The notes beneath the pieces were generated by a model. It searched no databases. It saw only the letters and a program-made list of their open reading frames with translations, and was not told where the DNA came from. From contig NZ_JBFTEH010000001.1 of NCBI RefSeq assembly GCF_041027365.1, positions 648,269-712,268 on the forward strand: a stretch of 64,000 bases of DNA, read 5' to 3'. The stretch is from VKMB-3413 sp041027365. Its GTDB lineage: Bacteria; Pseudomonadota; Alphaproteobacteria; Rhizobiales; Rhizobiaceae. This document shows, piece by piece, positions 54,040 to 63,115 of the stretch. A program made the position numbers and the translations under genes. Numbering within the stretch: the first letter of the stretch is position 1; every line of letters starts with the position of its first letter.

Positions 54040-56460
54040 ATGCCCGACAGTGAGATCCTCTGGTTCGAAGAGACCGGCCGCCACGACGTCGCGAAGGTCG
54101 GCGGCAAGAACGCGTCCCTCGGCGAAATGGTCCGCGCACTGGCGCCGAAGGGCGTGGCCGTGCCCCCCGGCTTCGCCACGACGGCCGCGATGTTCCGCCG
54201 TTTCGTGGAAGCGAACGGTCTCGCCGATCTGATCGACGGCACGCTTGCCGACGAGGCTGCGGGCAAGATTCCGCTCGCCGAGGCCGGTCGATCGATCCGC
54301 GCAGCCTTCCTGCGCGGCGACTTCCCGGCTGACTCTGCGGCTGCGATCCGCGCGGCCTATGCCGAACTTGCGCGCCGCTGCGAAACGGACGACGCCGACG
54401 TGGCGGTTCGATCCAGCGCGACCGCCGAAGATCTCCCGGATGCGAGCTTTGCCGGGCAACAGGAGACCTTCCTCAACATTTCCGGCGCCGAGGCCGTGCT
54501 CGAGGCGTGCCGGCGCTGTTACGCCTCCCTGTTCACCGACCGGGCGATCAGCTATCGCAAGGCCAAGGGCTTCGACCACATGAAGGTCGCGCTCTCGATC
54601 GGTGTGCAGCGCATGGTTCGCTCCGATCTCGGCGGCTCGGGCGTCATGTTCTCGCTCGACACCGAAACCGGTTTCGATCGGGTCGTGCTGATCAATGCCG
54701 CCTTCGGCCTTGGCGAGAACGTCGTGCAGGGAGCTGTCGACCCCGACGAGTTCCAAGTGTTCAAGCCGTTCCTCGCCGATCCCCAGCTGAAGCCGATCAT
54801 CCACAAGGCGCTGGGCGCCAAGGAAAAGAAGATGATCTACGCCCGCGACGGCGAGCGGTCGGTGAAGAACGTCCCGACCTCGCTCGCCGAACGGCGCAGC
54901 TTCGTCCTTTCGGACGACGAGATCCTCGCCCTGGCGCGCTGGGCGGTGACCATCGAGGCGCATTACGGCTGCCCGATGGACATGGAATGGGCGAGGGACG
55001 GGCGCGACGGCTCGCTGTTCATCGTGCAGGCGCGTCCGGAGACGGTGCAGTCGCGGCGCCGGTCCGGCGCCCTCAAGAGCTATCGTGTCGGCGCCCACGG
55101 CGGCCGGCTCTGTACGGGCCTGTCGATCGGCGAGGCGGCGGTCTCGGGACCGGTCTGCCTGATCCGCGACGCCAGCGAGATCGACCGCTTCGTCGACGGT
55201 TCGGTGCTGGTCACCGAGATCACCGATCCGGACTGGGTGCCGATCATGAAACGCGCGGCAGCCATCGTCACCGACCATGGCGGGCGCACCTCGCATGCCG
55301 CCATCGTCAGCCGCGAACTCGGGCTACCGGCGATCGTGGGAACCGGCAACGCGACCGAAATCCTGCATGACGAGCAGGAAGTGACCGTGTCCTGCGCCGA
55401 GGGCGAGAACGGCTTCGTCTATCGGGGCGAGGCCGAGATCACCGTCGAGGAACTCGATCCGGACCGGATCGTCCCGACGCGGACGCATGTGATGCTCAAC
55501 CTCGCAAATCCCGACGCGGCGATGCGCTGGTGGCGACTGCCGGCGGACGGCGTCGGCCTCGCCCGGATGGAATTCGTCATCAACAACGCCATCAAGATCC
55601 ATCCGATGGCGCTGGTTCATCCCGAACGGGTGGCCGACGCCGCGGCGCAAGCCGAGATCGCCGAGATCACCCGCGGCTATGACGACAAGCCCGCCTTCTT
55701 CGTCGATCGGCTTGCCCGCGGACTTGCGCGGATCGCAGCGACGGTCCATCCGGCGCCCTGCATCGTGCGGATGAGCGACTTCAAGACCAACGAATACGCC
55801 CACCTCATCGGCGGCCGGGAGTTCGAGCCGGAGGAGGCGAATCCGATGCTCGGGTTCCGCGGCGCCTCACGCTACTATTCGCCGCGCTATCGCGAAGGCT
55901 TCGCGCTGGAATGCCGCGCGATCAAGCGGCTGCGCGAGGAGATGGGCTTCTCCAACGTCGTGGTGATGATTCCGTTCTGCCGCACTCTCGCCGAGGCCGA
56001 CCGGGTCCTCGCCGTGATGCGCGAGAACGGGCTGGTTCGCGGCGAGAACGGTCTCGAGGTCTACGTGATGTGCGAGATCCCCTCGAACGTCATTCTCGCC
56101 AAGGGCTTCGCCGAGCGCTTCGACGGCTTCTCCATCGGCTCCAACGACCTGACGCAGCTCACCCTCGGCATCGACCGCGACTCCGATCTCCTCGCGGCGC
56201 TGTTCGACGAGGAGGACGAGGCCGTCAAGTGGATGATCCGGAACCTGATCACCGCCGCGCATGCGGCCGGCGCGAAGGTCGGTCTGTGCGGGCAGGCGCC
56301 GAGCGATGATCCGGGCTTCGCGGCCTTCCTCGTCGAGTGCGGCATCGACTCGATTTCGGTGACGCCGGACAGCTTCGTCGCCGTGAAGGATCACGTCGCC
56401 CGGGCGGAAGCCGGGAAGGCGCGGCAGCAGGAGGTGGCGAGGCCGCTGAAAACAGCCTGA
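54040..56460 (+). CDS. ppsA: Phosphoenolpyruvate synthase
   Basis: 806 residues. The ATP-binding domain begins VAKVGGKNASLGEMVRAL and includes VRSSATAEDLPDASFAGQQET. The phospho-accepting His is in DHGGRTSHAAIVSREL (near residue 419). The PEP-binding domain has GFSIGSNDLTQLTLGID and the catalytic Cys region KVGLCGQAPSDDPGFA. It converts pyruvate, ATP and water to PEP, AMP and phosphate for gluconeogenesis. AGGAGG at 54028-54033 fixes the start. It is in the low-oxygen-type gene island. Confidence 0.93.
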   Translation: MPDSEILWFEETGRHDVAKVGGKNASLGEMVRALAPKGVAVPPGFATTAAMFRRFVEANGLADLIDGTLADEAAGKIPLAEAGRSIRAAFLRGDFPADSAAAIRAAYAELARRCETDDADVAVRSSATAEDLPDASFAGQQETFLNISGAEAVLEACRRCYASLFTDRAISYRKAKGFDHMKVALSIGVQRMVRSDLGGSGVMFSLDTETGFDRVVLINAAFGLGENVVQGAVDPDEFQVFKPFLADPQLKPIIHKALGAKEKKMIYARDGERSVKNVPTSLAERRSFVLSDDEILALARWAVTIEAHYGCPMDMEWARDGRDGSLFIVQARPETVQSRRRSGALKSYRVGAHGGRLCTGLSIGEAAVSGPVCLIRDASEIDRFVDGSVLVTEITDPDWVPIMKRAAAIVTDHGGRTSHAAIVSRELGLPAIVGTGNATEILHDEQEVTVSCAEGENGFVYRGEAEITVEELDPDRIVPTRTHVMLNLANPDAAMRWWRLPADGVGLARMEFVINNAIKIHPMALVHPERVADAAAQAEIAEITRGYDDKPAFFVDRLARGLARIAATVHPAPCIVRMSDFKTNEYAHLIGGREFEPEEANPMLGFRGASRYYSPRYREGFALECRAIKRLREEMGFSNVVVMIPFCRTLAEADRVLAVMRENGLVRGENGLEVYVMCEIPSNVILAKGFAERFDGFSIGSNDLTQLTLGIDRDSDLLAALFDEEDEAVKWMIRNLITAAHAAGAKVGLCGQAPSDDPGFAAFLVECGIDSISVTPDSFVAVKDHVARAEAGKARQQEVARPLKTA

Positions 56461-56632
56461 CGCGCGAGCGGATCCTTCCGGCGGACGCGCATTTGCTGCC
56501 GCCACGTCGTTCCCGAACGCGTCAGGGGGCGGGGCAGGGCAGGCTTCCTCACGGGTCTCGAGCCTTCGCAAGGCGCCCGAACGGAATGCGGTGAAACCTG
56601 AGGATCAGAACCTCTCAAACCGGAAACGGCCC

Positions 56633-57064
56633 ATGAGCGACAGAACAATCCATATCTTCACCCATCACGCCGAAGAGGCCCAGCACTGGGTCAATGCGCT
56701 CTGTGAGGATCTCGACTGGCCGAGCGACAAGCGCGGCTATCATCTCCTGCGGGGGGTTCTCCATGCACTGCGCGACTGGCTGTCGCCGGAGGAACTCGCC
56801 GACTTCTCGGCGCAGCTGCCGGTGCTCGTGCGGGGCGTCCTGTTCGAGGGCTGGAACCCGGCGGCGCTTCCGGTAACCGACCGCTCGCGCGAGGATTTCT
56901 TCGACAGGGTTCGGGCGGAATGCGCCGAGGATCTTCCCGATTATCCCGACGGGGAAGTCGCCGCGGTGTTCCGGCTGATCGACAGGCACATTTCGGCAGG
57001 CGAGGCGCGCCAGGTGCGCGGAGCCCTGCGGAAAACACTGCAGGGGCTTTGGCCGACCCACTGA
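56633..57064 (+). CDS. DUF2267 protein
   Basis: 143 residues. The motif HHAEEAQHWVNALCEDLDWPSDKRGYHLLRGVLHALRDWL, read as two adjacent blocks, and LPVLVRGVLFEGWNP are typical of DUF2267, a soluble helical family of unknown function frequently encoded next to stress genes. The start at 56633 (MSDRTIHIF) matches the family. It follows ppsA by 172 bases and precedes the PRPP synthetase-like gene by 51 bases. Confidence 0.82.
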   Translation: MSDRTIHIFTHHAEEAQHWVNALCEDLDWPSDKRGYHLLRGVLHALRDWLSPEELADFSAQLPVLVRGVLFEGWNPAALPVTDRSREDFFDRVRAECAEDLPDYPDGEVAAVFRLIDRHISAGEARQVRGALRKTLQGLWPTH

Positions 57065-57115
57065 AATTCCTCCCGCAGCCGAGGTTTCGGCCGGGGCAAG
57101 CCGAAGGGCTCGATC

Positions 57116-58594
57116 GTGACGACGCTCGCTCTCACTCCGCTGCCGCTGCGCCGGCTGTTCCGGCGCGTCGACTCTTCGCCGCTGCCGCGGGACGAAGGGA
57201 TCGCCGACCTTCTGAAGACATGGCGGCAGCGCCGCGAAGCGGCTCTCTATCCTTCGGGCGAAGCGGCGGCGACGATCGATCCGTCGGGCCGCCTCGCCTT
57301 CGTGTGGGAGAGGTTGCCGGGCTCGCGCGATTATACGCTCCGATCCGGCGCTGCGGCGCTCGCGCCGCTTGTCGGGCCGGTCGACATTGGGAGCAGGTTG
57401 TCCGCCCTCAGACAGAAGCGCGTTGCCGTCAGGATGCGCCGGCTGTTCGACTTCGTCCGCGAGACCGGCGAGCCGGTGCTCGCCCAGTTCTCCCTCTGCG
57501 GCGATCACGGGAGGCGTGCAGCTGTCGAACTGCTCGTCGCGCCGCTCTCGTCCGACGGCCGCAGCGTGGATGCCCTGTTCGGGGCGGCGGCCCTGCAGGC
57601 CGAGGCACCGGCGCCGGGGAAGGCCGGCCGGCATTGGGGCACGGCGCGCGCGGCGCCTCTCGTCTTCGGGCTTGATGCGAGCGCCGCCTATGCCGAGGCT
57701 GTCGCCGCCGAGCTCGGCCTTGCGCTTGCAGACCACGAGGAGCGCGCCTTCGAGGACGGCGAGTTCAAGATCCGGCCGCTCGTCGACGTGTCGCGACGCG
57801 ACGTCTGGATCGTCGCCAGCCTCGAGGGCGAAAGCGGGCTGTCGGCGAATGACAAGCTCTGCCGCGTGCTGTTCTTCGCCGGCGCCCTGAAGGACTCCGG
57901 CGCCCGGAGCGTGTCGGTCGCTGCGCCCTATCTCTGCTATGCGCGCAAGGACCGCCGGACCAAGAGCCGCGATCCGGTCACCATCCGCTATGTCGGCCAA
58001 ATCTTCGAGGCGATGGGTGTCGCACGCCTTCTCACCGCCGAGGTGCATAACCCGGCCGCCTTCGAGAACGCCTTCCGCTGCCCGACCCTCAATCTTGATT
58101 TCAGCCCTGCCTTCGCCCGGCATTTCGCTTCCCGGCTTGGAACCGAGGCGGTGACGGTGGTCTCGCCCGATATCGGCGGTTCCAAGCGGGCCGAGGCGTT
58201 CCGTCAGGCGCTGGAGGCCGAGCTGGGGCGGCCGGTCGGAAAGGCGTTGATGGACAAGCAACGCAGCGGCGGCACGGTCACCGGCGATCTCTTCGCCGGC
58301 GACGTCATGGGGCGGTCGGCGATCGTCATCGACGATCTGGTCAGCGCCGGAAGCACGATGGCGCGGGCGGCAGCCGCCTGCCGGGCGCGGGGCGCAAGGC
58401 GCGTGCTCCTGGCGGCGACGCACGGGCTCTTCGCCGACGGAGCGGAGGCTCTCTGGGAGGAGCCCGCCGTCGAGGCGATGATCGTGACCGACACGGTCCC
58501 GCTCCGGCCGCTCGACCAGGCCCTGGTCAGGGGCCGGCTTACCGTGCTTCCGACGGCGGCGACAGTCGCCGGGGCGATCGCCGCCGCAGGCTGA
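57116..58594 (+). CDS. Fusion protein: N-terminal PAS_5-like region plus PRPP synthetase-like domain
   Basis: 492 residues, against about 310 for a normal ribose-phosphate pyrophosphokinase. Residues from about 185 to the end form the PRPP synthetase domain: ERAFEDGEFKIRPL, APYLCYARKDRRTKSRDPVT, and the PRPP-binding IVIDDLVSAGSTMARAAA. The first about 175 residues contain WRQRREAALYPSG and a mixed alpha/beta pattern (RLFDFVRETGEPVLAQFSL, AVELLVAPL) reminiscent of a PAS_5 domain; this resemblance is weak and by eye. The GTG start at 57116 is the earliest good one. It may be a regulated source of PRPP under low oxygen. Confidence 0.78.
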   Translation: MTTLALTPLPLRRLFRRVDSSPLPRDEGIADLLKTWRQRREAALYPSGEAAATIDPSGRLAFVWERLPGSRDYTLRSGAAALAPLVGPVDIGSRLSALRQKRVAVRMRRLFDFVRETGEPVLAQFSLCGDHGRRAAVELLVAPLSSDGRSVDALFGAAALQAEAPAPGKAGRHWGTARAAPLVFGLDASAAYAEAVAAELGLALADHEERAFEDGEFKIRPLVDVSRRDVWIVASLEGESGLSANDKLCRVLFFAGALKDSGARSVSVAAPYLCYARKDRRTKSRDPVTIRYVGQIFEAMGVARLLTAEVHNPAAFENAFRCPTLNLDFSPAFARHFASRLGTEAVTVVSPDIGGSKRAEAFRQALEAELGRPVGKALMDKQRSGGTVTGDLFAGDVMGRSAIVIDDLVSAGSTMARAAAACRARGARRVLLAATHGLFADGAEALWEEPAVEAMIVTDTVPLRPLDQALVRGRLTVLPTAATVAGAIAAAG

Positions 58595-58676
58595 CGCGCT
58601 TCCTCCTCATGCGAGGGCGGCGCTGGAATCGAGAACCGCCGAGCGCCGAACGGCCGCGACCGATCCGGAGCCTGCC

Positions 58677-59669
58677 TCAGCCGACCGCCGCGGCGGCAAG
58701 AGCGAGGTAGCTCTCGGCAAGCGGCTCCCAGCGTTCGGGATCGCGGGGCACGGGGTCCAGGAGGTGGGCGAGCGCCAACCGTGCGCGGAGCAGGGCTCGG
58801 AAGGCGGTGTAGAAGCGGGTGAGTTCCCGCGGCGGCGGATCTGAGAGCGACCGCGCCAGATAGGCTCCGAGATGCGCTCCCACCTCCGCATGACCGAGCA
58901 GGGTGCACTCCAGACCGAGGTAGGCGATCTCCTCGAAGGGATCGAGAAGGCGCAGGTCTCGGTCGAATTCCAGGCAGTCGAAGATGGCGATCGGCTCGCT
59001 CATGCAGATGTGTTCCGGCCGCAGATCGCCGTGCCCTTCGACGATGCAGCCGGAGGAAACACGCCGCTCCAGGAGCGGCCGAACCGCGTCCAGACGGCGT
59101 TCGAAGCGATCGAGGATCGACGCGATCCGGCCGTGATCGATGCGCCAGCGACCGGCCGTCAGCACCGCCCGGTTCTCCGCCTGCTGCCGGACGATGCGCG
59201 CGAGGTGGTCGTGAGCGGTGAGACGGGGATGCCCGGTGCGGTGGTAGAAGCGCGCCAGCACGGCGCCGAGCCGGTCGAGCTGGTGCGGGCTGACATGGCC
59301 TCGCGCGAGCAACCGGTCGAGCATCAGCCAATCCGGAAGGCGGCGCATGGCGACGAGCCAGTCGACGACGGTCACGCCGCGTCCGAGCACCAGCGCGCCT
59401 TCGGCCGTCACGGACAGCGGCATCGCGCCGCGATAGACCTGCGGCGCAAGCCGCCGGTTGAGCCGCACCTCCTCCAGGCAGTTCCGCTCGCGCGCCGCGA
59501 GAGTGCTGAAATCGAGGAAGGGGAAGGAGACCGGCTTCTTCAGCTTGTAGACCCGGTCGTCAGCCAGAAAGACGACCGACATGTGGGTCTCCCGGATCTG
59601 CACTGACCGCGGAGCGTGCGGATAGCTCTCCGGCCTCGCGAGAAAGCGCAGCTTCTCGTCGAACGGCAC
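58677..59669 (-). CDS. APH-fold kinase-like protein
   Basis: 330 residues from the GTG at 59667-59669, with the N-terminal FLARPESYPHAPRSVQIRETHMS and DRVYKLKKPVSFPFLDFSTL motifs that are standard for this group. The catalytic segment is VEGHGDLRPEHICM, followed by AIFDCLEFD with the metal-binding Asp. Relatives are annotated as aminoglycoside phosphotransferase-family proteins or carry an added P-loop kinase domain, absent here. Substrate unknown. It is 100 bases after the usp gene on the same strand, probably in one transcript. Confidence 0.82.
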   Translation of the reverse strand: MPFDEKLRFLARPESYPHAPRSVQIRETHMSVVFLADDRVYKLKKPVSFPFLDFSTLAARERNCLEEVRLNRRLAPQVYRGAMPLSVTAEGALVLGRGVTVVDWLVAMRRLPDWLMLDRLLARGHVSPHQLDRLGAVLARFYHRTGHPRLTAHDHLARIVRQQAENRAVLTAGRWRIDHGRIASILDRFERRLDAVRPLLERRVSSGCIVEGHGDLRPEHICMSEPIAIFDCLEFDRDLRLLDPFEEIAYLGLECTLLGHAEVGAHLGAYLARSLSDPPPRELTRFYTAFRALLRARLALAHLLDPVPRDPERWEPLAESYLALAAAAVG

Positions 59670-59769
59670 CTTCTCGCTCGCCTCGGCGCAGGTCGCGCCC
59701 CCGCAGTCGGGACGGCCAACCGCCGCCGGGGCATGCCCGACGTCTTGCCGATCTGCCGGCACGATCCGC

Positions 59770-60228
59770 TCAGCGAACGATGATGCAGGTGCAGGGAGCC
59801 GCGTGGGCAACCTTGTGGGACACGCTGCCGAGCAGCAGGCCTTGGGCATCGCCGAGGCCGCGGCTGCCGAGGACGATCATGTCCGCGTGGTTCTCCCGCG
59901 CCGTCTCGACGATCGCTCGCACCGGGTCGCCCGCGCGGATCTGCGTGCGCACATCGCTCGCCCCGAGCGCCTCGGCCGATCGCTTGGCCTCTTCCACGAC
60001 CGCTTCCGCGGCACGTTGCAGGATATCGGCTTCGGTGACGCGGATGTGCTCGATACGGGCATATTCCTCGAGTTCGGGAGGAACCTGGCCACCGCCGCGG
60101 TGCGCCTGGACGTGCAGGATCAGGAGTCGGGCGTCTTTGAGCCTGGCAAGATCGACAGCAAACTCGAGGGCTCGCCGCGCATCTTGCGAGCCGTCGGTCG
60201 GGTGCAGAATGAGGCGGGGGTTGATCAT
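59770..60228 (-). CDS. Universal stress protein (UspA family)
   Basis: 152 residues starting MINPRLILHPTDGSQDARRALEFAVDLA, then IVLGSRGLGDAQGLLLGSVSHKVAHAAPC, which holds the ATP-binding G-2x-G-9x-G(S/T) motif. Such proteins bind ATP and help survival under low oxygen or starvation. The start at 60226-60228 is preceded by GGAG on the coding strand. A FixK-like box is 69 bases upstream. Confidence 0.9.
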   Translation of the reverse strand: MINPRLILHPTDGSQDARRALEFAVDLARLKDARLLILHVQAHRGGGQVPPELEEYARIEHIRVTEADILQRAAEAVVEEAKRSAEALGASDVRTQIRAGDPVRAIVETARENHADMIVLGSRGLGDAQGLLLGSVSHKVAHAAPCTCIIVR

Positions 60229-60296
60229 CGGACGTCTCCTCGAAGCCACGCTCTCGTGGCGGTCGAAAAGCATCGCCCGGGCAGAGCTTCGCGGCA

Positions 60297-60310
60297 TTGA
60301 TCTTGCGCAA
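60297..60310 (-). promoter_or_regulatory. FNR/FixK-like box upstream of the universal stress protein gene
   Basis: TTGATCTTGCGCAA on the plus strand fits TTG(A/C)-N6-(T/G)CAA. It starts 69 bases upstream of the usp start codon, a typical activator distance for a class II or class I site, depending on the transcript start. Confidence 0.65.
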
Positions 60311-60359
60311 GCGGCGACTGCCTGCTGCAGGACGCGGCGAGGTGGCGGCCTCGGTCGCT

Positions 60360-61055
60360 CTAAGCCCTTCGGGCGTGACTCCCGGGATGTCCAACGAACT
60401 GCCCGGCGTCGAAGCGGGACAGGATCTCCTTCACCTCCAGGTCGGACACCTGCCGAAAGTCGTCGTAGTAGAGGCCGATCGCGCAGAACGGGTCGTAATC
60501 CTCCAGGCAGATAATGTCGTCGGCCTCCGCGCGCATTGCTTCCAGCGTTTCGGTCGCCCCGACGGGAACGGCGAGAAGCAGCCGTTGCGGTGCGCCGAGA
60601 CCGACGGCGCGCAGTGCCGCCCGTGCGCTGGCACCCGTCGCCAGCCCATCGTCGACCACGACCGCCGTCTTGCCGGCCACGCTGATGCGGGGCCGTCCGC
60701 CGAGATAGGCACGCCGGCGGCGCTCAATCTCGGCCAGCTCCTTCTCCAGCACACGGTCGAACTCGGCTGCGGATATTCCCGCCAGGCGCATCGTTGCAGT
60801 GTTGCGCTCGACGAGCGGGGGCTCGCCTTCCGCCACCGCACCCATGGCGAGTTCCGGCTGACGTGGCACGCCGATCTTGCGCACGAGGACGAGATCGAGC
60901 GGCGCATCCAGGGCTGCCGCGATCTCTGCCGCGACGGGAACACCGCCGCGCGGCAGGGCGACGACGACGCAGTCCGCCCCTCTTGCGCCCGTTCGCCGCG
61001 CGACTTCCGCAGCCAGGCGGCGTCCGGCGTCCTTACGATCCGTGAACGGCATCAT
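60360..61055 (-). CDS. Phosphoribosyltransferase-family protein
   Basis: 231 residues. The type I PRTase motif is TAVVVDDGLATGASARAALRA. The N-terminus MMPFTDRKDAGRRLAAEV and CVVVALPRGGVPVAAEIA, with VRKIGVPRQPELAMGAVAEG, define a common stress-associated subfamily that frequently occurs with universal stress proteins. Substrate base unknown. Three nearby Met codons (61052, 61055, 61064) make the exact start uncertain. It shares the low-oxygen island with a PRPP synthetase-like fusion protein. Confidence 0.85.
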   Translation of the reverse strand: MMPFTDRKDAGRRLAAEVARRTGARGADCVVVALPRGGVPVAAEIAAALDAPLDLVLVRKIGVPRQPELAMGAVAEGEPPLVERNTATMRLAGISAAEFDRVLEKELAEIERRRRAYLGGRPRISVAGKTAVVVDDGLATGASARAALRAVGLGAPQRLLLAVPVGATETLEAMRAEADDIICLEDYDPFCAIGLYYDDFRQVSDLEVKEILSRFDAGQFVGHPGSHARRA

Positions 61056-61191
61056 GGGCTCCATGCTGAGGCGGTGCCGCGGGTGCCGATCCTCCGCGCG
61101 GCGCTTCGGATCGGCTTCCTGCATCGCTGGATCTGCGGGGGCATCTGCGGACGTTCCGCCCGCGGCGCTTCGGCAACTGCGTTCGCCGAGC

Positions 61192-61237
61192 GATGTGCGT
61201 TCGCGAGCATGACGGATGTGCGTTCGCGAGCATGACG
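61192..61237. repeat. Perfect tandem duplication of 23 bases
   Basis: Two head-to-tail identical units, 61192-61214 and 61215-61237, each beginning GATGTGCGTTCGCGAG and ending CATGACG. It lies in the leader region of the phosphoribosyltransferase gene. A slip-strand duplication is likely; a paired protein-binding site is possible. Confidence 0.9.
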
Positions 61238-61295
61238 GTGACTCCGACGGGTCGATCGAAAGCGGACAGCCTGGCAGCCCGCCGGACCCCCGTCC

Positions 61296-61309
61296 TTGAT
61301 CTGCATCAT
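61296..61309. promoter_or_regulatory. FNR-like box between MgtC and phosphoribosyltransferase genes
   Basis: TTGATCTGCATCAT matches TTGAT-N4-ATCAA at 9 of 10 positions. It lies 241 bases upstream of the phosphoribosyltransferase start, implying a long leader, and just past the 3' end of the MgtC/DUF4010 gene. Confidence 0.5.
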
Positions 61310-61343
61310 TGGAGACCAGCGCGACCACGCCGGTGGACGGGCG

Positions 61344-62597
61344 TCAGAGAAAGGCTGCGGTGACCGCCGTCGCCACGACGGCGAGGGCGCTCGCGGCGAC
61401 GACCGGGAAGCCGACCGGCCGTCGGCCGATCCACAGCGCCATGGCTGCCTTGACCGCGGTGTTGACGCCGACGGCGATGAGGATGGCCTGTCCGGCGATG
61501 CCGTAGCTGCCAGACCGGGACGCCATCTCCGCCATGGAGATCGAGATCGCGTCGACATCCGCCAGACCGGACACAGCGGCGAGAGCGAGGACACCGGCAT
61601 TGCCGAGCACTTGCCGCATCAGGACGCTTGCCACCAGGATCAGCGCGATGAAGCCCCCCATCTTCAGGGCCGCGCCCAGCTGCAGGGGATTGGACAGCTG
61701 GAGCTCGGTTTTCTCCGCCGCCCTGTTCCGGAACAGGAGCACCACGGCGAAGGCGACGAGGACGACCGAAAGAACGGCAAGCTCCGGCGCGATGGAGAAC
61801 AGCAGGCCACGGTCGATGACGCCGACGACGATCGCGACCCGCACCGCCATCACCACGCCGGCGACCAGGATCCCGGCGGAAATCAGCCCCGCCGAATGCG
61901 GCCTGTCACGCCCCAGCCTGGCCAAGGTCAGCGTGGTAGCCGTGGACGACGCCATGGCACCGGCCACCGCCGCGATGACCACGCCCAGCCGATCTCCGAA
62001 CGCCCGGATCGCGACGTAGCCGCCGAAGGAAAGCGCCGCGATGAAGATGGTCAGCATCCAGATGCGCGTGGGATTGAGCGCGCCCCACGGATCGATGGCC
62101 CGGTCCGGCAGGATCGGCAGCAGCAGAAACGTCATCGCGAGGAGCGTCAGGACGGCGCGGATCTCCGACCAGGAGAGCGCCTGCACCCAACGATGCAAGG
62201 GCTCGCGTAGCGCCAGGAGCAGGGTCATGGCGACGGCGCCCGCTGCCGCGATCGGAATCGCCCCGATGATCGCGTAGGTTCCGAGGAGAAAGGTCAAAAG
62301 TCCGGCGACCACCGAGGTGGCGGAGAAGTTGCGGGTCGCGCGCGCCTCCAGCGCATGAAACGTCGTGAAGGCGACGGCGAATGCCAGAAAGTCGAGCCCG
62401 ATCACCAGCGGCGCGGACAGGGCGGTCGCGACGGTGCCGCAGATCCCGCCCAGCAGCCCGGTCAGCGCGAAGGTGCGAAGGCCTGCCGCGCGAAGATGCG
62501 GCTCCTCCTCGCGGGTCTGCCACCCGCGCTCCAGACCGACCAGAAGCCCGATCGACAGCGACACGGCAAGGCGGATCAGGAGATCGAGGTCGTTCAT
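61344..62597 (-). CDS. MgtC/SapB-DUF4010 membrane protein
   Basis: 417 residues with about ten hydrophobic segments. The N-terminal MgtC-like part has LAVSLSIGLLVGLERGWQTRE and LRTFALTGLLGGICG; the C-terminal DUF4010 part has VAGLLTFLLGTYAIIGAIPIA and GLADVDAISISMAEMAS. Function is unknown; MgtC relatives help growth at low magnesium or inside hosts. The ATG at 62595-62597 (MNDLDLLIRLAV) is the standard N-terminus. It belongs to the stress island by position. Confidence 0.87.
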   Translation of the reverse strand: MNDLDLLIRLAVSLSIGLLVGLERGWQTREEEPHLRAAGLRTFALTGLLGGICGTVATALSAPLVIGLDFLAFAVAFTTFHALEARATRNFSATSVVAGLLTFLLGTYAIIGAIPIAAAGAVAMTLLLALREPLHRWVQALSWSEIRAVLTLLAMTFLLLPILPDRAIDPWGALNPTRIWMLTIFIAALSFGGYVAIRAFGDRLGVVIAAVAGAMASSTATTLTLARLGRDRPHSAGLISAGILVAGVVMAVRVAIVVGVIDRGLLFSIAPELAVLSVVLVAFAVVLLFRNRAAEKTELQLSNPLQLGAALKMGGFIALILVASVLMRQVLGNAGVLALAAVSGLADVDAISISMAEMASRSGSYGIAGQAILIAVGVNTAVKAAMALWIGRRPVGFPVVAASALAVVATAVTAAFL

Positions 62598-62807
62598 GCT
62601 GGCGCCGGGCAAGGCGGGAGCGAGAGGTGCGGGTCAGTCAGCATGCAGCGCTTCCCGCAGATGCGCCCCAAGACTGCCTCGAAGCTCGCTGCGACGCATA
62701 GCGCCTTGCTTTTCTTCAGTACATCCGTTGCGTCCTTCGGGCAGGCCGAGGCAGGGGGCTCTCGGCCCGGCACGGCGAGGCGGTCCAGCCCGTGCTCGCT
62801 TGTCTGC

Positions 62808-63038
62808 TCATCCCCCCGCCAGGTGGGGTGGCAGGAGAATTCGGGAAAAGGCGACGCCTTCGGGCGTGTAGACGACGGTGCAGCCGTGCCCGCGGGCGAA
62901 GTTGCGCAGGCGGCCCCCCGCGACATCGTTGACGCCAAACAGCCGCTCGCAGTCGTCGCGCCGAAGCGCGAGCGTCTCGCCGACCTTCATTAGGTCCAGC
63001 TGCGCCTGCAGATCAGGAAGGGTGAAGTCTTGGCGCAT
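62808..63038 (-). CDS. Small hypothetical protein, 76 residues, with FixK-like box upstream
   Basis: Encodes MRQDFTLPDLQAQLDLMKVG, then RRDDCERLFGVNDVAGGRL and VVYTPEGVAFSRILLPPHLAGG. It is a soluble, partly helical peptide with one Cys, and no family is recognised. The ATG at 63036-63038 is preceded by an FNR/FixK-like box (63116-63129) 78 bases upstream, the same distance as for two other genes here, which is the main argument that it is real. An alternative upstream start at 63092 exists. Confidence 0.62.
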   Translation of the reverse strand: MRQDFTLPDLQAQLDLMKVGETLALRRDDCERLFGVNDVAGGRLRNFARGHGCTVVYTPEGVAFSRILLPPHLAGG

Positions 63039-63115
63039 CGGGCGGGCTTTCGGCTGTAGGTTCGGGGACGACCTGCGAGCGTGCTTAATCATGCCTCGAA
63101 GCCGCCCGCTTCGCA

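Larger units (their letters stand above)
61056..61343. other. Intergenic region with direct repeat and FNR-like site
   Basis: About 290 bases between the MgtC/DUF4010 gene end and the phosphoribosyltransferase start. It carries a 23-base tandem duplication and an FNR-like box, both listed separately. No coding frame is convincing. Confidence 0.5.

Noticed and set aside
56456..56526. CCTGACGCG and its reverse complement CGCGTCAGG flanking the space after ppsA
   Set aside because: Arms are perfect, but the loop would be over 50 bases, so a functional terminator is doubtful and chance is plausible in GC-rich DNA.
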